From contig CALVYG010000047.1 in NCBI GenBank assembly GCA_944372095.1, positions 68,678 to 109,599 on the forward strand: DNA of 40,922 nucleotides. Reading direction: 5' to 3'. The stretch comes from an uncultured Clostridia bacterium. GTDB lineage: Bacteria; Bacillota; Clostridia; Christensenellales; DTU072. The notes beneath the pieces are model-generated. The model was not told the origin of the DNA. It worked only from the letters and a program-made list of their open reading frames with translations, and did no database searches. Below, piece by piece: positions 1 to 8,607 of this stretch (its first letter is position 1; every line of letters begins with the position of its first letter). The translations under genes and the position numbers were made by a program.

Positions 1-2
1 AA

Positions 3-548
3 CGCTATTCCGAAGATAGGGGAATAATCCTCATAGAGTTCAATTCTACATATCAATTTCAGACAAATCCGAAATACAGCGATATGCTTGCCGATATTTT
101 GCGTCCTATAAAAGAACGGCAATTAAGCACGACGGTATTGCAAACTTTGTCAATAATTGCATACAGACAACCCGTGACAAGGGGAGAAATAGAAGAAATC
201 CGCGGCGGAGTAAGCAGCGACTATGCCATAGGCGTCCTGATAAAAGCAGAACTTATACAACCGGTTGGAAGAAAAGATACTTTGGGCCGTCCTGTTCTAT
301 ACGGAACGACCGATAATTTTCTCAAACGCTTCCAGCTTAAATCATTGGATGCACTGCCTGATTACGGCGATTTATTGGAAAGCATAAAGAACTCCGATAA
401 GTTTAATTCGACAAGCGATAATATTTACGAAATAAGAAACAAAGAGCTTTACAGCACTGAAAACGTGGATAAATTTTTTGATGAGGTTGAAGATAATAAG
501 CCGGATTTTCTCGAAGGAGAAGATATAGTTACCGTTGAATCTGACTAA
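3..548 (+). CDS. scpB: Segregation and condensation protein ScpB (5' end outside window)
   Basis: ScpB is the winged-helix partner of the kleisin ScpA in the SMC-ScpAB condensin that compacts and segregates the chromosome in the cytoplasm. The reading frame is open from the window edge, so the N-terminus is missing; 181 residues are visible. The first visible residues (RYSEDRGIILIEF) and the segment around nt 130-330 (TVLQTLSIIAYRQPVTRGEI, then GRPVLYGTT) match the conserved core of the family. An ATG at nt 84 is internal to that core and is not the true start. The C-terminal tail is acidic. In Bacillota scpB usually follows scpA and lies near dacB/dacF and rluB, as here. The identification is firm; only the upstream end is unknown. 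Confidence 0.93.
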   Translation, partial: RYSEDRGIILIEFNSTYQFQTNPKYSDMLADILRPIKERQLSTTVLQTLSIIAYRQPVTRGEIEEIRGGVSSDYAIGVLIKAELIQPVGRKDTLGRPVLYGTTDNFLKRFQLKSLDALPDYGDLLESIKNSDKFNSTSDNIYEIRNKELYSTENVDKFFDEVEDNKPDFLEGEDIVTVESD

Positions 549-588
549 ATTGTCAACTTAAATAAGTTTAATATTTTTAACAAAAAAT

Positions 589-616
589 AAGAATACTAAA
601 AATATATGGTATTCTT
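589..616 (+). terminator. Hairpin followed by T-run, overlapping the start of the DUF2953-like gene
   Basis: AAGAATAC (589-596) pairs with GTATTCTT (609-616) around a 12-nt loop, and the right arm runs into further Ts. It looks like a weak intrinsic terminator behind scpB. The loop contains the ATG at 606, so the structure could instead control translation of the next gene. The stem is AT-rich and short, so either role is uncertain. Confidence 0.35.
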
Positions 617-1082
617 TTTTATTGCATATTTAATTATAATAATTTTATTTTGTTTCCCTTTTAAGTTAAGAATAGTCGTTTTTTTATCAAATATACCCAA
701 ATTGACTTATTTCTATATAAAAATCGGTTTTTTCCATTTTCTAAAAGATTTTTCTAAAATATTAAAAAAGAAAAAAAAGAAGAAAAGCATAAACAATATT
801 AAAATCAAGCTAAAAAGAATAACATTAAAAAAGCCTATATCATATCATTCCGAACTATTTATAAACAGACCTGCTCAATTCGTGATTTTTGAAAAATTGC
901 TTATCGGCACGAATTTGGAAAAGCTTGCAAAATTTACTAATGCCAAACTGCCTGACACTTATTTTTTCATAGAGGACAATAATAGCCGTGCATTGAAGTT
1001 TCATTTTGACATAAAAATAAAAATAAATTTTCTTTTGATAATTTTATCATTAGTGCAAACACTAAAAATTGAGAGAAAATAG
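606..1082 (+). CDS. DUF2953/YtfI-like small membrane protein (putative)
   Basis: This 158-residue protein starts with a strongly hydrophobic segment (about residues 2-20), followed by a Lys-rich stretch around residue 55-62 (seven lysines in a row), and ends with a second hydrophobic stretch (about 138-152). Function is unknown. In Bacillus a DUF2953 protein (YtfI) sits directly upstream of ytfJ, and the same order is seen here, so I infer a divergent DUF2953 member; the sequence alone is too diverged to be certain. Its stop codon overlaps the GTG of the next gene by one base (TAGTG), which suggests translational coupling. No SD precedes the ATG, and the ATG lies in the loop of a hairpin (589-616). 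The reading frame is very AT-rich. Confidence 0.6.
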   Translation: MVFFFIAYLIIIILFCFPFKLRIVVFLSNIPKLTYFYIKIGFFHFLKDFSKILKKKKKKKSINNIKIKLKRITLKKPISYHSELFINRPAQFVIFEKLLIGTNLEKLAKFTNAKLPDTYFFIEDNNSRALKFHFDIKIKINFLLIILSLVQTLKIERK

Positions 1083-1423
1083 TGTCAATGGAAATATCTG
1101 AAATAGTTAATAATTTAATTGATTGCATTAAAACATCGGCTGTTAACGATTCAATAATAGGCGTTCCTATTATAAGCGGTAATTTTACGGTAATTCCCGT
1201 ATGCAAAATGACCATCGGTCTTGCCGGATTAATGTCCGAAAACACAGGAAAAATAATAATGAAAAAAAATGACGTTCCGCTAGGCGGAGCCGGCGGCGGC
1301 GCTTCACTTACTCCCGTCGGATTCCTGATTATTGACGGCGACAACTCAAAGTTTATTAAAACAGATGGAGGAAATTCATGGAACGAATGTTTGGAAAACG
1401 TTTTGGAACTTTTTTCGCATTGA
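1082..1423 (+). CDS. ytfJ: GerW/YtfJ-family protein
   Basis: This 113-residue protein carries the family's Gly-rich core PLGGAGGGASLTPVGFLII (about residues 66-84), which decides the assignment. The Bacillus homologue (YtfJ/GerW) is a forespore protein needed for normal germination, but the family also occurs in non-sporulating Clostridia, so its presence does not prove sporulation. The frame opens with GTG at 1082, fused to the preceding stop codon; an in-frame ATG at 1088 is the alternative. A GAGAG sequence six bases before the GTG favours the first. Its 3' end overlaps the carboxypeptidase gene by 46 bases in another frame. Confidence 0.85.
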   Translation: MSMEISEIVNNLIDCIKTSAVNDSIIGVPIISGNFTVIPVCKMTIGLAGLMSENTGKIIMKKNDVPLGGAGGGASLTPVGFLIIDGDNSKFIKTDGGNSWNECLENVLELFSH

Positions 1424-2229
1424 TAAACTTAATCTTGCTTATTGCGATATTTTTCGGACTTTTTTTTGGTGATGTTATCTATAAAAAAGCAAACGATAAT
1501 GCATTCGCGGGTGAACGTAGCGCTTATGCCGTTATCAGGTGCGATAATTTTGAAATTCTGATGTCGAACAACTGTTATGCCAGACTGCCTATGGCGAGCA
1601 CTACTAAAATAATGACTGCTTTGCTTGCAATTGAAAATTGCAAACTTGACGAAGTTGTAAATATAGATAACAGAGCAGTCGGAATAGAAGGAAGTTCCGT
1701 TTATCTCAGGAAAGGAGAAAAATTAACGCTACGGGAGCTTCTTTATTGCTTAATGTTAAGAAGCGGTAACGATGCCGCCGTTGCCATCGCCCTTCATATT
1801 AGTGACAGTATTGAAGATTTTGCCGAAATGATGAATATACGCGCAGAGAGTTTAGGACTCACTGACACTCATTTTACTAATCCTCACGGTCTGCACGACG
1901 ATAATCACTATACAAGCGCCCATGACCTGGCCGTAATATCCGCCACCGCAATGAACAATCCTGATTTTGCCCGGATAGTCGGAACTAAAAGCATTAGTAT
2001 CGGAAACGGAGAAAGCAGGAGAACACTTATAAATAAAAATAAAATGCTTTCATTTTATAAAGATGCAAACGGTATAAAAACAGGTTATACTACCAAATCG
2101 GGCAGATGCCTTGTTTCTTCCGCGACCAAAAACGGAGTTACGGCTGTTTGCGTAGTTCTTAATATAAGTGATACGTACGGTCTCAGTAAAAATCTCCTTG
2201 ACAAGGCTTTTTCTATGATTAACAAATAA
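1378..2229 (+). CDS. Short D-alanyl-D-alanine carboxypeptidase (DacF/PBP5 type)
   Basis: This serine peptidase (family S11) would remove the terminal D-Ala from peptidoglycan stem peptides at the outer face of the membrane. All three penicillin-binding motifs are present: SxxK at S74-TT-K77, SGN at 129-131 and KTG at 234-236. Residues 10-31 form an N-terminal hydrophobic signal or anchor segment. GGAGG at 1367-1371, six bases ahead of ATG 1378, fixes the start, which lies inside ytfJ. At 283 residues it ends soon after the catalytic domain and lacks the PBP5 C-terminal beta domain and membrane-binding tail common in this family. The N-terminal segment therefore probably anchors it. In many Bacillota spmA and spmB sit between this gene and rluB; they are absent here. 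Confidence 0.9.
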   Translation: MERMFGKRFGTFFALINLILLIAIFFGLFFGDVIYKKANDNAFAGERSAYAVIRCDNFEILMSNNCYARLPMASTTKIMTALLAIENCKLDEVVNIDNRAVGIEGSSVYLRKGEKLTLRELLYCLMLRSGNDAAVAIALHISDSIEDFAEMMNIRAESLGLTDTHFTNPHGLHDDNHYTSAHDLAVISATAMNNPDFARIVGTKSISIGNGESRRTLINKNKMLSFYKDANGIKTGYTTKSGRCLVSSATKNGVTAVCVVLNISDTYGLSKNLLDKAFSMINK

Positions 2230-2286
2230 ATGCTTGCTTAATATTTCTTATTGTTGTAAAATTGTTATCAAAAAAGTTGGTAAAAA

Positions 2287-2997
2287 ATGAGAATAAATAA
2301 ATATATTGCAAGTTCAGGTATATGTTCCCGTCGCTCGGCCGAAGAACTGGTTTTAAACGGGAAAGTAAAAATAAACGGCAAAACAGTAACCGTGTTATCC
2401 ACTGATGTTAATGAATTTAATGATACCGTATGCATTGACGGGAAAAAAATTACACCTGTTACAAAATTTGTTTATATTATGTTTTATAAACCGAAAGGTT
2501 GTATATGCTCTTTAAGTGATGAAAAAGGGCGAAAAACAGTTTTTGACTATTTAGGTGATTTTGAAAATAAAAGAATTTTTCCTATAGGAAGACTTGACTA
2601 CGATACGGAAGGATTATTGTTGCTGACCAACGACGGAAACCTCAGCAACAGGCTTACTCAACCGATAAATGAAATTCCGAAAACATATATTGCTAAAATA
2701 GAAGGCACCGTTGAAGAAAATGATTTGGCTAAATTAAGAAATGGCGTAACGGTTGACGGAATAAAACTCAAACGCTGTAAGATTAAAGTTCTTGAAAAAG
2801 ACGATAAGTATACAAGACTCGAAATAACTATTTACGAAGGTAAAAACAGAGAAATACATAAAATGTTTGAAACTATCGGAAAAACAGTATGTTTCCTTAA
2901 ACGAACAAAAATAGGGAAAATAAAACTCGGTGGATTAAGCAGAGGTAAATATCGTTATCTCACCGCAAAAGAAATCGGACATTTAAACAATATATAG
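2287..2997 (+). CDS. rluB: Pseudouridine synthase RluB/RsuA family
   Basis: The protein isomerises a uridine in rRNA to pseudouridine; by genomic position (after scpB and dac) it is most likely RluB acting on 23S rRNA. Residues 1-60 form an S4 RNA-binding domain (MRINKYIASSGICSRRSAEE). The catalytic motif GRLDYDTEGLLLLTNDG starts at residue 101, with D104 as the nucleophile, followed by the KTY and GKNREIHKMF motifs of the family. Its 236 residues are normal for the RsuA/RluB/RluE/RluF group, whose members cannot be separated with certainty by eye. A weak GG-containing RBS precedes ATG 2287. The preceding 57-nt gap is AT-rich and could contain a weak promoter. Confidence 0.9.
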   Translation: MRINKYIASSGICSRRSAEELVLNGKVKINGKTVTVLSTDVNEFNDTVCIDGKKITPVTKFVYIMFYKPKGCICSLSDEKGRKTVFDYLGDFENKRIFPIGRLDYDTEGLLLLTNDGNLSNRLTQPINEIPKTYIAKIEGTVEENDLAKLRNGVTVDGIKLKRCKIKVLEKDDKYTRLEITIYEGKNREIHKMFETIGKTVCFLKRTKIGKIKLGGLSRGKYRYLTAKEIGHLNNI

Positions 2998-3029
2998 TTC
3001 CTTTTTTCTAATAATTTTTAACATAACGT

Positions 3030-3058
3030 TTGCAAAAATTAAATACAGGAAGTATAAT
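3030..3058 (+). promoter_or_regulatory. Sigma-A-type promoter of the oad operon
   Basis: TTGCAA (3030-3035), a 17-nt spacer and a perfect TATAAT (3053-3058) lie in the 120-nt gap after rluB. Transcription would begin near 3065 and leave a leader of about 53 nt before the GTG of oadG. The -35 matches the consensus at four of six positions. Confidence 0.55.
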
Positions 3059-3117
3059 ATAGTAAATATACAAATTTAAATTATACTCAATATAGCTTTA
3101 TTCTAAGGAGGCGCGAA

Positions 3118-3525
3118 GTGCAATTATATCTATTACTCAGCACATCCGCAGCAGATAAATGGTCTACCGGAGGCATCACAACTCTATTAGGGCTCGGGAT
3201 GACTTTTATAATGCTTGCTTTGCTTGTTTGTTTTATTCACCTTCTGCGATACATTCTGAATTTTCTTGAAAAAACCACTCCGGCTTTCAAAGAAAAAATT
3301 TACGGCATTTTCAGAAAGAAAAATAATAAAGGTTTGGAATCGAATATCTCAAATGGAACAAATAACAATACAACAGAAGAGTTAGTTGCAGAAAATAATA
3401 TTGACAACGAAACAATGGAAGTAATCGAGCAATCCGTGAAGCAATATATATCTCTATCCGCTGATGACGGGAAACCGCATGACCGTATTAAAATTGTTTC
3501 TGTAAAGGAGGTTAACAATGACTGA
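3118..3525 (+). CDS. oadG: Na+-pumping decarboxylase gamma subunit (OadG-like)
   Basis: OadG is the small membrane anchor that links the alpha carboxyltransferase to the beta membrane pump. The protein has one transmembrane helix (about residues 22-46), then a basic segment and a hydrophilic Asn/Glu-rich cytoplasmic tail, the usual layout for this poorly conserved subunit. The start is GTG at 3118, supported by AAGGAGG at 3105-3111 with six bases of spacing. Its 3' end contains the SD of oadB and overlaps it by eight bases, a sign of coupled translation. The assignment rests on architecture plus the immediately following beta and alpha genes. Confidence 0.85.
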   Translation: MQLYLLLSTSAADKWSTGGITTLLGLGMTFIMLALLVCFIHLLRYILNFLEKTTPAFKEKIYGIFRKKNNKGLESNISNGTNNNTTEELVAENNIDNETMEVIEQSVKQYISLSADDGKPHDRIKIVSVKEVNND

Positions 3526-4921
3526 CTTCATTGCATCATCAATAGGAGAATGGTTCGTTAATCTTTGGAATTCCACCGGTTTTCAGACAGCCGTACCGGA
3601 TTATTATGTAATGAACGGATATTCTCTGGGTATCGGCGGACAAATTATCATGCTGATAATAGCAGGCATTTTCGTATTCCTTGCAATAGCAAAAAAATTT
3701 GAACCGAATCTTTTACTTGCAATAGCTTTCGGCATGTTCATAATAAATATTCCCGGTGCTTATTCCGTGCTTTACGGACAAGGCGGGTATACGTTTACTG
3801 ACGAAGTCGGAAAAGTTATTGCTTCCGGTACATTAGAAGATCTGTGTAAAGCATTCGGACTTGTTTACGACAATACAAGCGCCGAAACTTTACAGGCATC
3901 ACTTGACAGACTTCTGTCATTTATGAATGAAAAATGGACAGAACTCGGTGCAACGGGAGCGTTTACGGAAAATTCATACGTTTACGAAATAATTGCGGAC
4001 AAAGGTTTATTTTACTATCTGTACAAAGGCGTCGACTGGGTTATTTTCCCGCCGTTGATTTTCCTCGGAATCGGAGCAATGACTGATTTCGGACCGCTTA
4101 TAGCAAACCCGAAAAGCCTTCTTCTCGGAGCCGCCGCACAACTCGGTATATTCATAACATTTATCGGAGCATTATTTCTCGGTTTCGGAGAGCAGGCTGC
4201 ATCCTCAATTGCAATAATTGGAGGTGCCGACGGACCTACCGCAATTTATCTCACGCAAAAAATGGGACAAAGCGATTTACTTCCGGCAATTGCCGTTGCC
4301 GCATATTCTTATATGGCGTTAGTACCTGTTATTCAACCGCCAATAATGAAATTACTTACCACAAAAAAAGAACGACTTATAAAAATGGAACAATTGCGCC
4401 CCGTAAGTAAAAAGGAAAAAATTATTTTTCCTATAATAGTTACGGGAGTAGTCGGTATTATTCTGCCTTCCGCATTACCGTTACTCGGAATGCTAATGCT
4501 TGGCAATCTTATAAAAGAATCAGGCGTAGTCCCGCGTTTAAGTTCCACGGCTCAAAACGAATTGATAAACATCATAACCATTTTCCTCGGAATAACCGTT
4601 GGAACAAAAGCATTTGCACCTGTATTCCTGCAAGTTCAAACCCTTGAAATCATTTTGCTCGGAGTGATAGCTTTCAGTTTCGGAACGGCAGGAGGTGTGC
4701 TTCTCGGGAAGTTACTATGTAAATTATCAGGCGGAAAAATCAATCCGCTTATCGGGGCTGCCGGCGTAAGCGCCGTTCCTATGGCGGCAAGAGTTGCGCA
4801 AGATGTCGGAAGAAAAGAAGACCCGAACAATTACTTGCTTATGCACGCAATGGGACCTAACGTTGCCGGCGTTATCGGCAGCGCAGTTGCCGCCGGCGTT
4901 TTAATTGCTATGTTTGCTTAA
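3518..4921 (+). CDS. oadB: Na+-pumping decarboxylase beta subunit (OadB-like)
   Basis: This polytopic membrane protein decarboxylates carboxybiotin and couples the reaction to Na+ export. The family's key motif GGADGPTAIY begins at residue 235, with D238 matching the Na+-site aspartate of characterised OadB (D203 in Klebsiella). The conserved C-terminal segments GVSAVPMAARVAQ and MGPNVAGVIGSA are also present. At 467 residues it is longer than many OadB proteins, with a soluble insertion at about residues 90-160 between early membrane helices. AAGGAGG at 3505-3511 supports ATG 3518. The gene order gamma-beta-alpha with fused biotin domain argues for an oxaloacetate-type pump, though substrate choice (oxaloacetate, methylmalonyl-CoA or glutaconyl-CoA) is decided by the alpha subunit. 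Confidence 0.95.
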   Translation: MTDFIASSIGEWFVNLWNSTGFQTAVPDYYVMNGYSLGIGGQIIMLIIAGIFVFLAIAKKFEPNLLLAIAFGMFIINIPGAYSVLYGQGGYTFTDEVGKVIASGTLEDLCKAFGLVYDNTSAETLQASLDRLLSFMNEKWTELGATGAFTENSYVYEIIADKGLFYYLYKGVDWVIFPPLIFLGIGAMTDFGPLIANPKSLLLGAAAQLGIFITFIGALFLGFGEQAASSIAIIGGADGPTAIYLTQKMGQSDLLPAIAVAAYSYMALVPVIQPPIMKLLTTKKERLIKMEQLRPVSKKEKIIFPIIVTGVVGIILPSALPLLGMLMLGNLIKESGVVPRLSSTAQNELINIITIFLGITVGTKAFAPVFLQVQTLEIILLGVIAFSFGTAGGVLLGKLLCKLSGGKINPLIGAAGVSAVPMAARVAQDVGRKEDPNNYLLMHAMGPNVAGVIGSAVAAGVLIAMFA

Positions 4922-4936
4922 TTTTGGGAGGATAAA

Positions 4937-6667
4937 ATGAAAAACTCTAAACTTTATATAACTGAAACCATTCTTCGTGACGCGCACCAATCGCAAGCCG
5001 CAACCAGAATGAAAACGGAAGAAATGCTTCCCGTATTAGATAAAATAGATAAAGTCGGATATTATTCCGTCGAATGTTGGGGAGGCGCAACTTATGATGC
5101 TTGTCTCAGATTTTTGAACGAAGACCCTTGGGAAAGATTAAGAGCTTTGAAAAAAGGTATGCCTAATACTAAGTTGCAAATGCTTCTCAGAGGACAAAAT
5201 TTACTCGGATATAAGCATTATGCAGATGATGTTGTGGACAGATTTGTAAAAATGTCAATTGAAAACGGAATTGACATTTTAAGAATTTTTGACGCACTGA
5301 ACGATGTTCGCAATCTAAAACAGGCTATATCTTCTGCAAAACAATACGGCGGAACGGTTGAAGCGGCTTTAAGCTATACTACAAGCCCTGTTCATAACTT
5401 TGAATATTTCGTAAATCTTTCAAAAACACTTGTCGATATGGGAGCAGATATAATCTGCATAAAAGATATGGCAAACCTGCTCCTTCCCTATGACGCATAC
5501 GCATTGGTTAAAGCTATAAAAAAGGAAGTTAAAGTTCCCGTACATCTTCATACGCACAATACTACCGGAACAGGTTCAATGGTGTATCTTAAAGCAGCGG
5601 AAGCGGGAGTTGACATAGTTGACACCGCACTTTCTCCTTTGGCAAACGGAACAAGTCAACCCGCCACGGAATCTCTTGTGTCCACGCTTAAAGATACGGA
5701 ACGTGATACTGGTCTCGACCTCACGTTACTTAACGAGATTTCATCCCATTTCAGAAAAGTAGCAGACAGACTTAAATCCGAAGGCTATCTTAACCCCAAA
5801 GTCCTTAACGTTGACGTTAATACGCTTTTATATCAAATCCCCGGCGGAATGATGAGCAACTTGCTTAATCAGCTCAAAGAGCAAGGTGCAAGCGATAAAT
5901 ACCAAGACGTGTTGGCAGAAGTTCCGAGAGTTAGAAAAGATTTAGGATATCCTCCGCTTGTTACTCCTACAAGCCAAATAGTCGGCACTCAAGCCGTACT
6001 CAATGTCGTCCTTGGCGAAAGATACAAAATGGTAACCAAAGAAACCAAAGGTTTGCTTCGCGGCGAATACGGAAAACTTCCTGCCGAACCGGATGCGGAG
6101 ATTTTGAAGAAATGTATCGGAGATGAAGAGAGAATTACTTGCAGACCGGCGGATTTGCTTGAACCCGAATATGAAAAATATAAAAAGGAAATGCAGAAAT
6201 ATTACACGAAAGAGGAAGACGTGCTCAGTTATTGTATGTTCCCGCAAGTCAGTGAAAAATACTTTAAGCAAAGAGAAGAAGAGCATAAACGCAATTTAAC
6301 CATAAAAATCAATGGTAAAGAATATTTGGTTGAAGTAGAAGATTATGATTATGTGGCACCAAATAAACCTGAAGTTAAGGCACAGCAAGCTGAACCTATT
6401 GTAAATCAGACAGTTGCATCACCTAAACAAGCTGTTCAATCGGTTCCGACAGGAAAAGGAACACCTGTTTATTCTCCGATGCCCGGAACTATTCTGGAAA
6501 TCAAAGCTCCGACAGGAACAAAAGTAAAAAAAGGCGACCCGATTGTTGTTCTTGAAGCGATGAAAATGGAAAACGATATTGCGGCAACTTGCGACGGAAC
6601 AGTAACAATTGAAGTTTCAAAAGGCGCAAAAATAGAAACACAAGCACTCATAGCGACTATATCTTAA
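4937..6667 (+). CDS. oadA: Oxaloacetate decarboxylase alpha subunit / PycB-like carboxyltransferase with biotin domain
   Basis: The alpha subunit transfers CO2 from oxaloacetate to biotin. Residues 5-270 form the HMGL-like TIM barrel with metal and catalytic residues D15 (ETILRDAHQS), K176 (IKDMA) and H205/H207 (HLHTHN). A PycA/OadA conserved carboxylase domain follows to about residue 465, then a Pro/Ala/Gln/Val linker (about 475-510), and the biotinyl domain ends the protein with EAMKM at 540-544; K543 is the biotinylation site. Length, 576 residues, is typical. GGGAGG before ATG 4937 supports the start. No biotin carboxylase gene is adjacent, so pyruvate carboxylation is less likely than Na+-pump function. 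The residue after KDMA is Asn180 where Gly is usual. Confidence 0.93.
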   Translation: MKNSKLYITETILRDAHQSQAATRMKTEEMLPVLDKIDKVGYYSVECWGGATYDACLRFLNEDPWERLRALKKGMPNTKLQMLLRGQNLLGYKHYADDVVDRFVKMSIENGIDILRIFDALNDVRNLKQAISSAKQYGGTVEAALSYTTSPVHNFEYFVNLSKTLVDMGADIICIKDMANLLLPYDAYALVKAIKKEVKVPVHLHTHNTTGTGSMVYLKAAEAGVDIVDTALSPLANGTSQPATESLVSTLKDTERDTGLDLTLLNEISSHFRKVADRLKSEGYLNPKVLNVDVNTLLYQIPGGMMSNLLNQLKEQGASDKYQDVLAEVPRVRKDLGYPPLVTPTSQIVGTQAVLNVVLGERYKMVTKETKGLLRGEYGKLPAEPDAEILKKCIGDEERITCRPADLLEPEYEKYKKEMQKYYTKEEDVLSYCMFPQVSEKYFKQREEEHKRNLTIKINGKEYLVEVEDYDYVAPNKPEVKAQQAEPIVNQTVASPKQAVQSVPTGKGTPVYSPMPGTILEIKAPTGTKVKKGDPIVVLEAMKMENDIAATCDGTVTIEVSKGAKIETQALIATIS

Positions 6668-7932
6668 TGAATATATACGTAATAGGCGCCGGAGCTGCCG
6701 GGATGATTTGTGCTATTACTGCGGCTGAACTTGGCGCAAATGTTTATCTTATAGAAAAAAACGAAAAAACCGGAAAAAAAATTTATATTACGGGAAAAGG
6801 TCGGTGCAATTTAACTAATTGCACCGATTTTAACGGATATATGGATAACATAATTAACAACAAAAAATTCTTAATTTCCTCATTACAAGAATTTGACAGC
6901 AATAAATGTATGCTTTTTTTTGAGAATCTCGGGCTTAAACTTAAAGTTGAGAGAGGGAATCGGGTCTTTCCTTATTCGGATAAATCCAGTGATGTAATTA
7001 AGGTATTGAATAACGAATTAAGCAGAAAAAATGTCAAAGTATTATTGAATGAAACAGTAAAAGAATTGCTTATAGAAAATTCAACCGTCAAAGAAATTGT
7101 TACCGATAAAAAAACTTATATCCCGGATAAAACAATTATTTGTACAGGAGGTTTAAGCTATCCGCTGACCGGAAGCACCGGGGACGGATACAAATTTGCA
7201 GAAAAATCCGGACACAAAATTGTGTCTCCGAAACCCGCCTTAACCGGTATTATAATATCTTCCTGTATTAACGTTAACGGAGAAAAAATTTCTAAAAATG
7301 AACTGCCAAAACTTCAAGGAATATCTCTGAAAAACGTTGGTGTAAAAATCATGAATGAAAACTACAAAACCGTATTTTATGAATTCGGCGAAATGGTTTT
7401 TACCGAAAAAGGAGTAAGCGGTCCGATAATTTTAACACTTTCAAGCAAAATTAACAGGCTTAATTTCGACAATTTGTTTTTATCAGTAGACCTTAAACCT
7501 GCTCTCACGGAAGAAAAATTGAATGAAAGAATTTTAAGAGATTTCAGCGAAAACCGCAATAAATTAATAAAAAACAGTCTTTCGGCACTTTTATTATCAG
7601 GATTAATTCCGTTAGTTCTACGCATGAGCGGCATAAGGCCGGATAAAGTCGTAAACGAAATATCACGTGAAGAAAGAAACAAACTGGTAAAAACTATTAA
7701 AAATTTAATATTTAAGATTTCAGAATTAGAGGATATTTCCTCTGCCATAGTAACTTCAGGCGGAATAGATGTCAAAAACCTCAATCCTAAAACCATGGAA
7801 AGTAAGCTGATAAAAAATCTTTATTTTGCGGGAGAGGTACTGGATATTGACGCACTTACGGGCGGATTCAATTTACAAATAGCGTTTGCAACAGGATATG
7901 CCGCAGGTAAGTATGCCGCATTATATAATTAA
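6667..7932 (+). CDS. NAD(P)/FAD-dependent oxidoreductase, HI0933/BaiN-like flavoprotein
   Basis: This 421-residue flavoprotein begins with a dinucleotide-binding motif (IYVIGAGAAGMICAITAAELG) and the family signature GKKIYITGKGRCNLTN. The C-terminus carries the second FAD contact (NLYFAGEVLDIDALTGGFNLQ). Members are called HI0933, YhiN or BaiN; BaiN was linked to bile-acid reduction in one clostridial species, but most members have no proven substrate, and I would not transfer that role. Its ATG overlaps the oadA stop by one base (TAATG), so it is read from the oad transcript. The order flavoprotein-cmk-ispH is common in Clostridia, so this is conserved synteny rather than a metabolic link to the pump. 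Confidence 0.88.
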   Translation: MNIYVIGAGAAGMICAITAAELGANVYLIEKNEKTGKKIYITGKGRCNLTNCTDFNGYMDNIINNKKFLISSLQEFDSNKCMLFFENLGLKLKVERGNRVFPYSDKSSDVIKVLNNELSRKNVKVLLNETVKELLIENSTVKEIVTDKKTYIPDKTIICTGGLSYPLTGSTGDGYKFAEKSGHKIVSPKPALTGIIISSCINVNGEKISKNELPKLQGISLKNVGVKIMNENYKTVFYEFGEMVFTEKGVSGPIILTLSSKINRLNFDNLFLSVDLKPALTEEKLNERILRDFSENRNKLIKNSLSALLLSGLIPLVLRMSGIRPDKVVNEISREERNKLVKTIKNLIFKISELEDISSAIVTSGGIDVKNLNPKTMESKLIKNLYFAGEVLDIDALTGGFNLQIAFATGYAAGKYAALYN

Positions 7933-7953
7933 ACTAAACGGAGGAAACTTATA

Positions 7954-8607
7954 ATGAAAATAGCAATTGACGGGCCAAGCGGAAGCGGGAAAAGCACTAT
8001 CGCTAAAATTTTAGCAAAAAAACTTGGAATTTCATACCTTGACACAGGGGCTATGTATCGCGCAATAGGCTACTATGTTCTATCGAACAATAAAAGCCCT
8101 GATGACGAAAAAGCTGTTATTGAACTACTACATGGGATTAAAATGGATATATGGGATGAAAACGGCATTCAACAAGTTGCCGTAAACGGGCAAAACGTAA
8201 CGCCTTTTATCAGAGAAAATAAAATATCAATGGCAGCCAGTACGGTTTCAAAAATTCCGGCGGTGAGAATAAAACTTGTAGAAATTCAGAGAAAAATTGC
8301 GTCAAAAACCGATTGTGTGCTTGACGGACGAGATATAGGAAGTTATGTTTTGCCTGATGCAGAATACAAGTTTTATCTGACAGCAAACAGTCTTGTCCGA
8401 GCACAACGCCGCCAGGCAGAACTTGCTTCAAAAGGAGAAATCTTGTCGGTAGAAAAGATAAAGGAAGAAATAGAAAAACGTGACGAACAAGATAAAAACC
8501 GTACTTTTGCACCTCTCGTTATATGTGACGATGCAGTGGTAATTGATACATCTTTTTTATCAATTGAAGAAGTAACCGATACCGTATTAAATAAAATATG
8601 CAAATAA
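7954..8607 (+). CDS. cmk: Cytidylate kinase
   Basis: Cmk phosphorylates CMP and dCMP to the diphosphates with ATP, in the cytoplasm. The P-loop GPSGSGKST lies at residues 7-15, followed by LDTGAMYRA, the conserved CMP-site segment, and LDGRDIGSYVLPDA with the family's Asp-Gly-Arg-Asp core. The 217-residue length is typical. GGAGG about nine bases before ATG 7954 supports the start. The last ten bases overlap the start of the ispH fusion gene. In many Clostridia plsC lies between cmk and ispH; it is not here. Confidence 0.96.
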   Translation: MKIAIDGPSGSGKSTIAKILAKKLGISYLDTGAMYRAIGYYVLSNNKSPDDEKAVIELLHGIKMDIWDENGIQQVAVNGQNVTPFIRENKISMAASTVSKIPAVRIKLVEIQRKIASKTDCVLDGRDIGSYVLPDAEYKFYLTANSLVRAQRRQAELASKGEILSVEKIKEEIEKRDEQDKNRTFAPLVICDDAVVIDTSFLSIEEVTDTVLNKICK

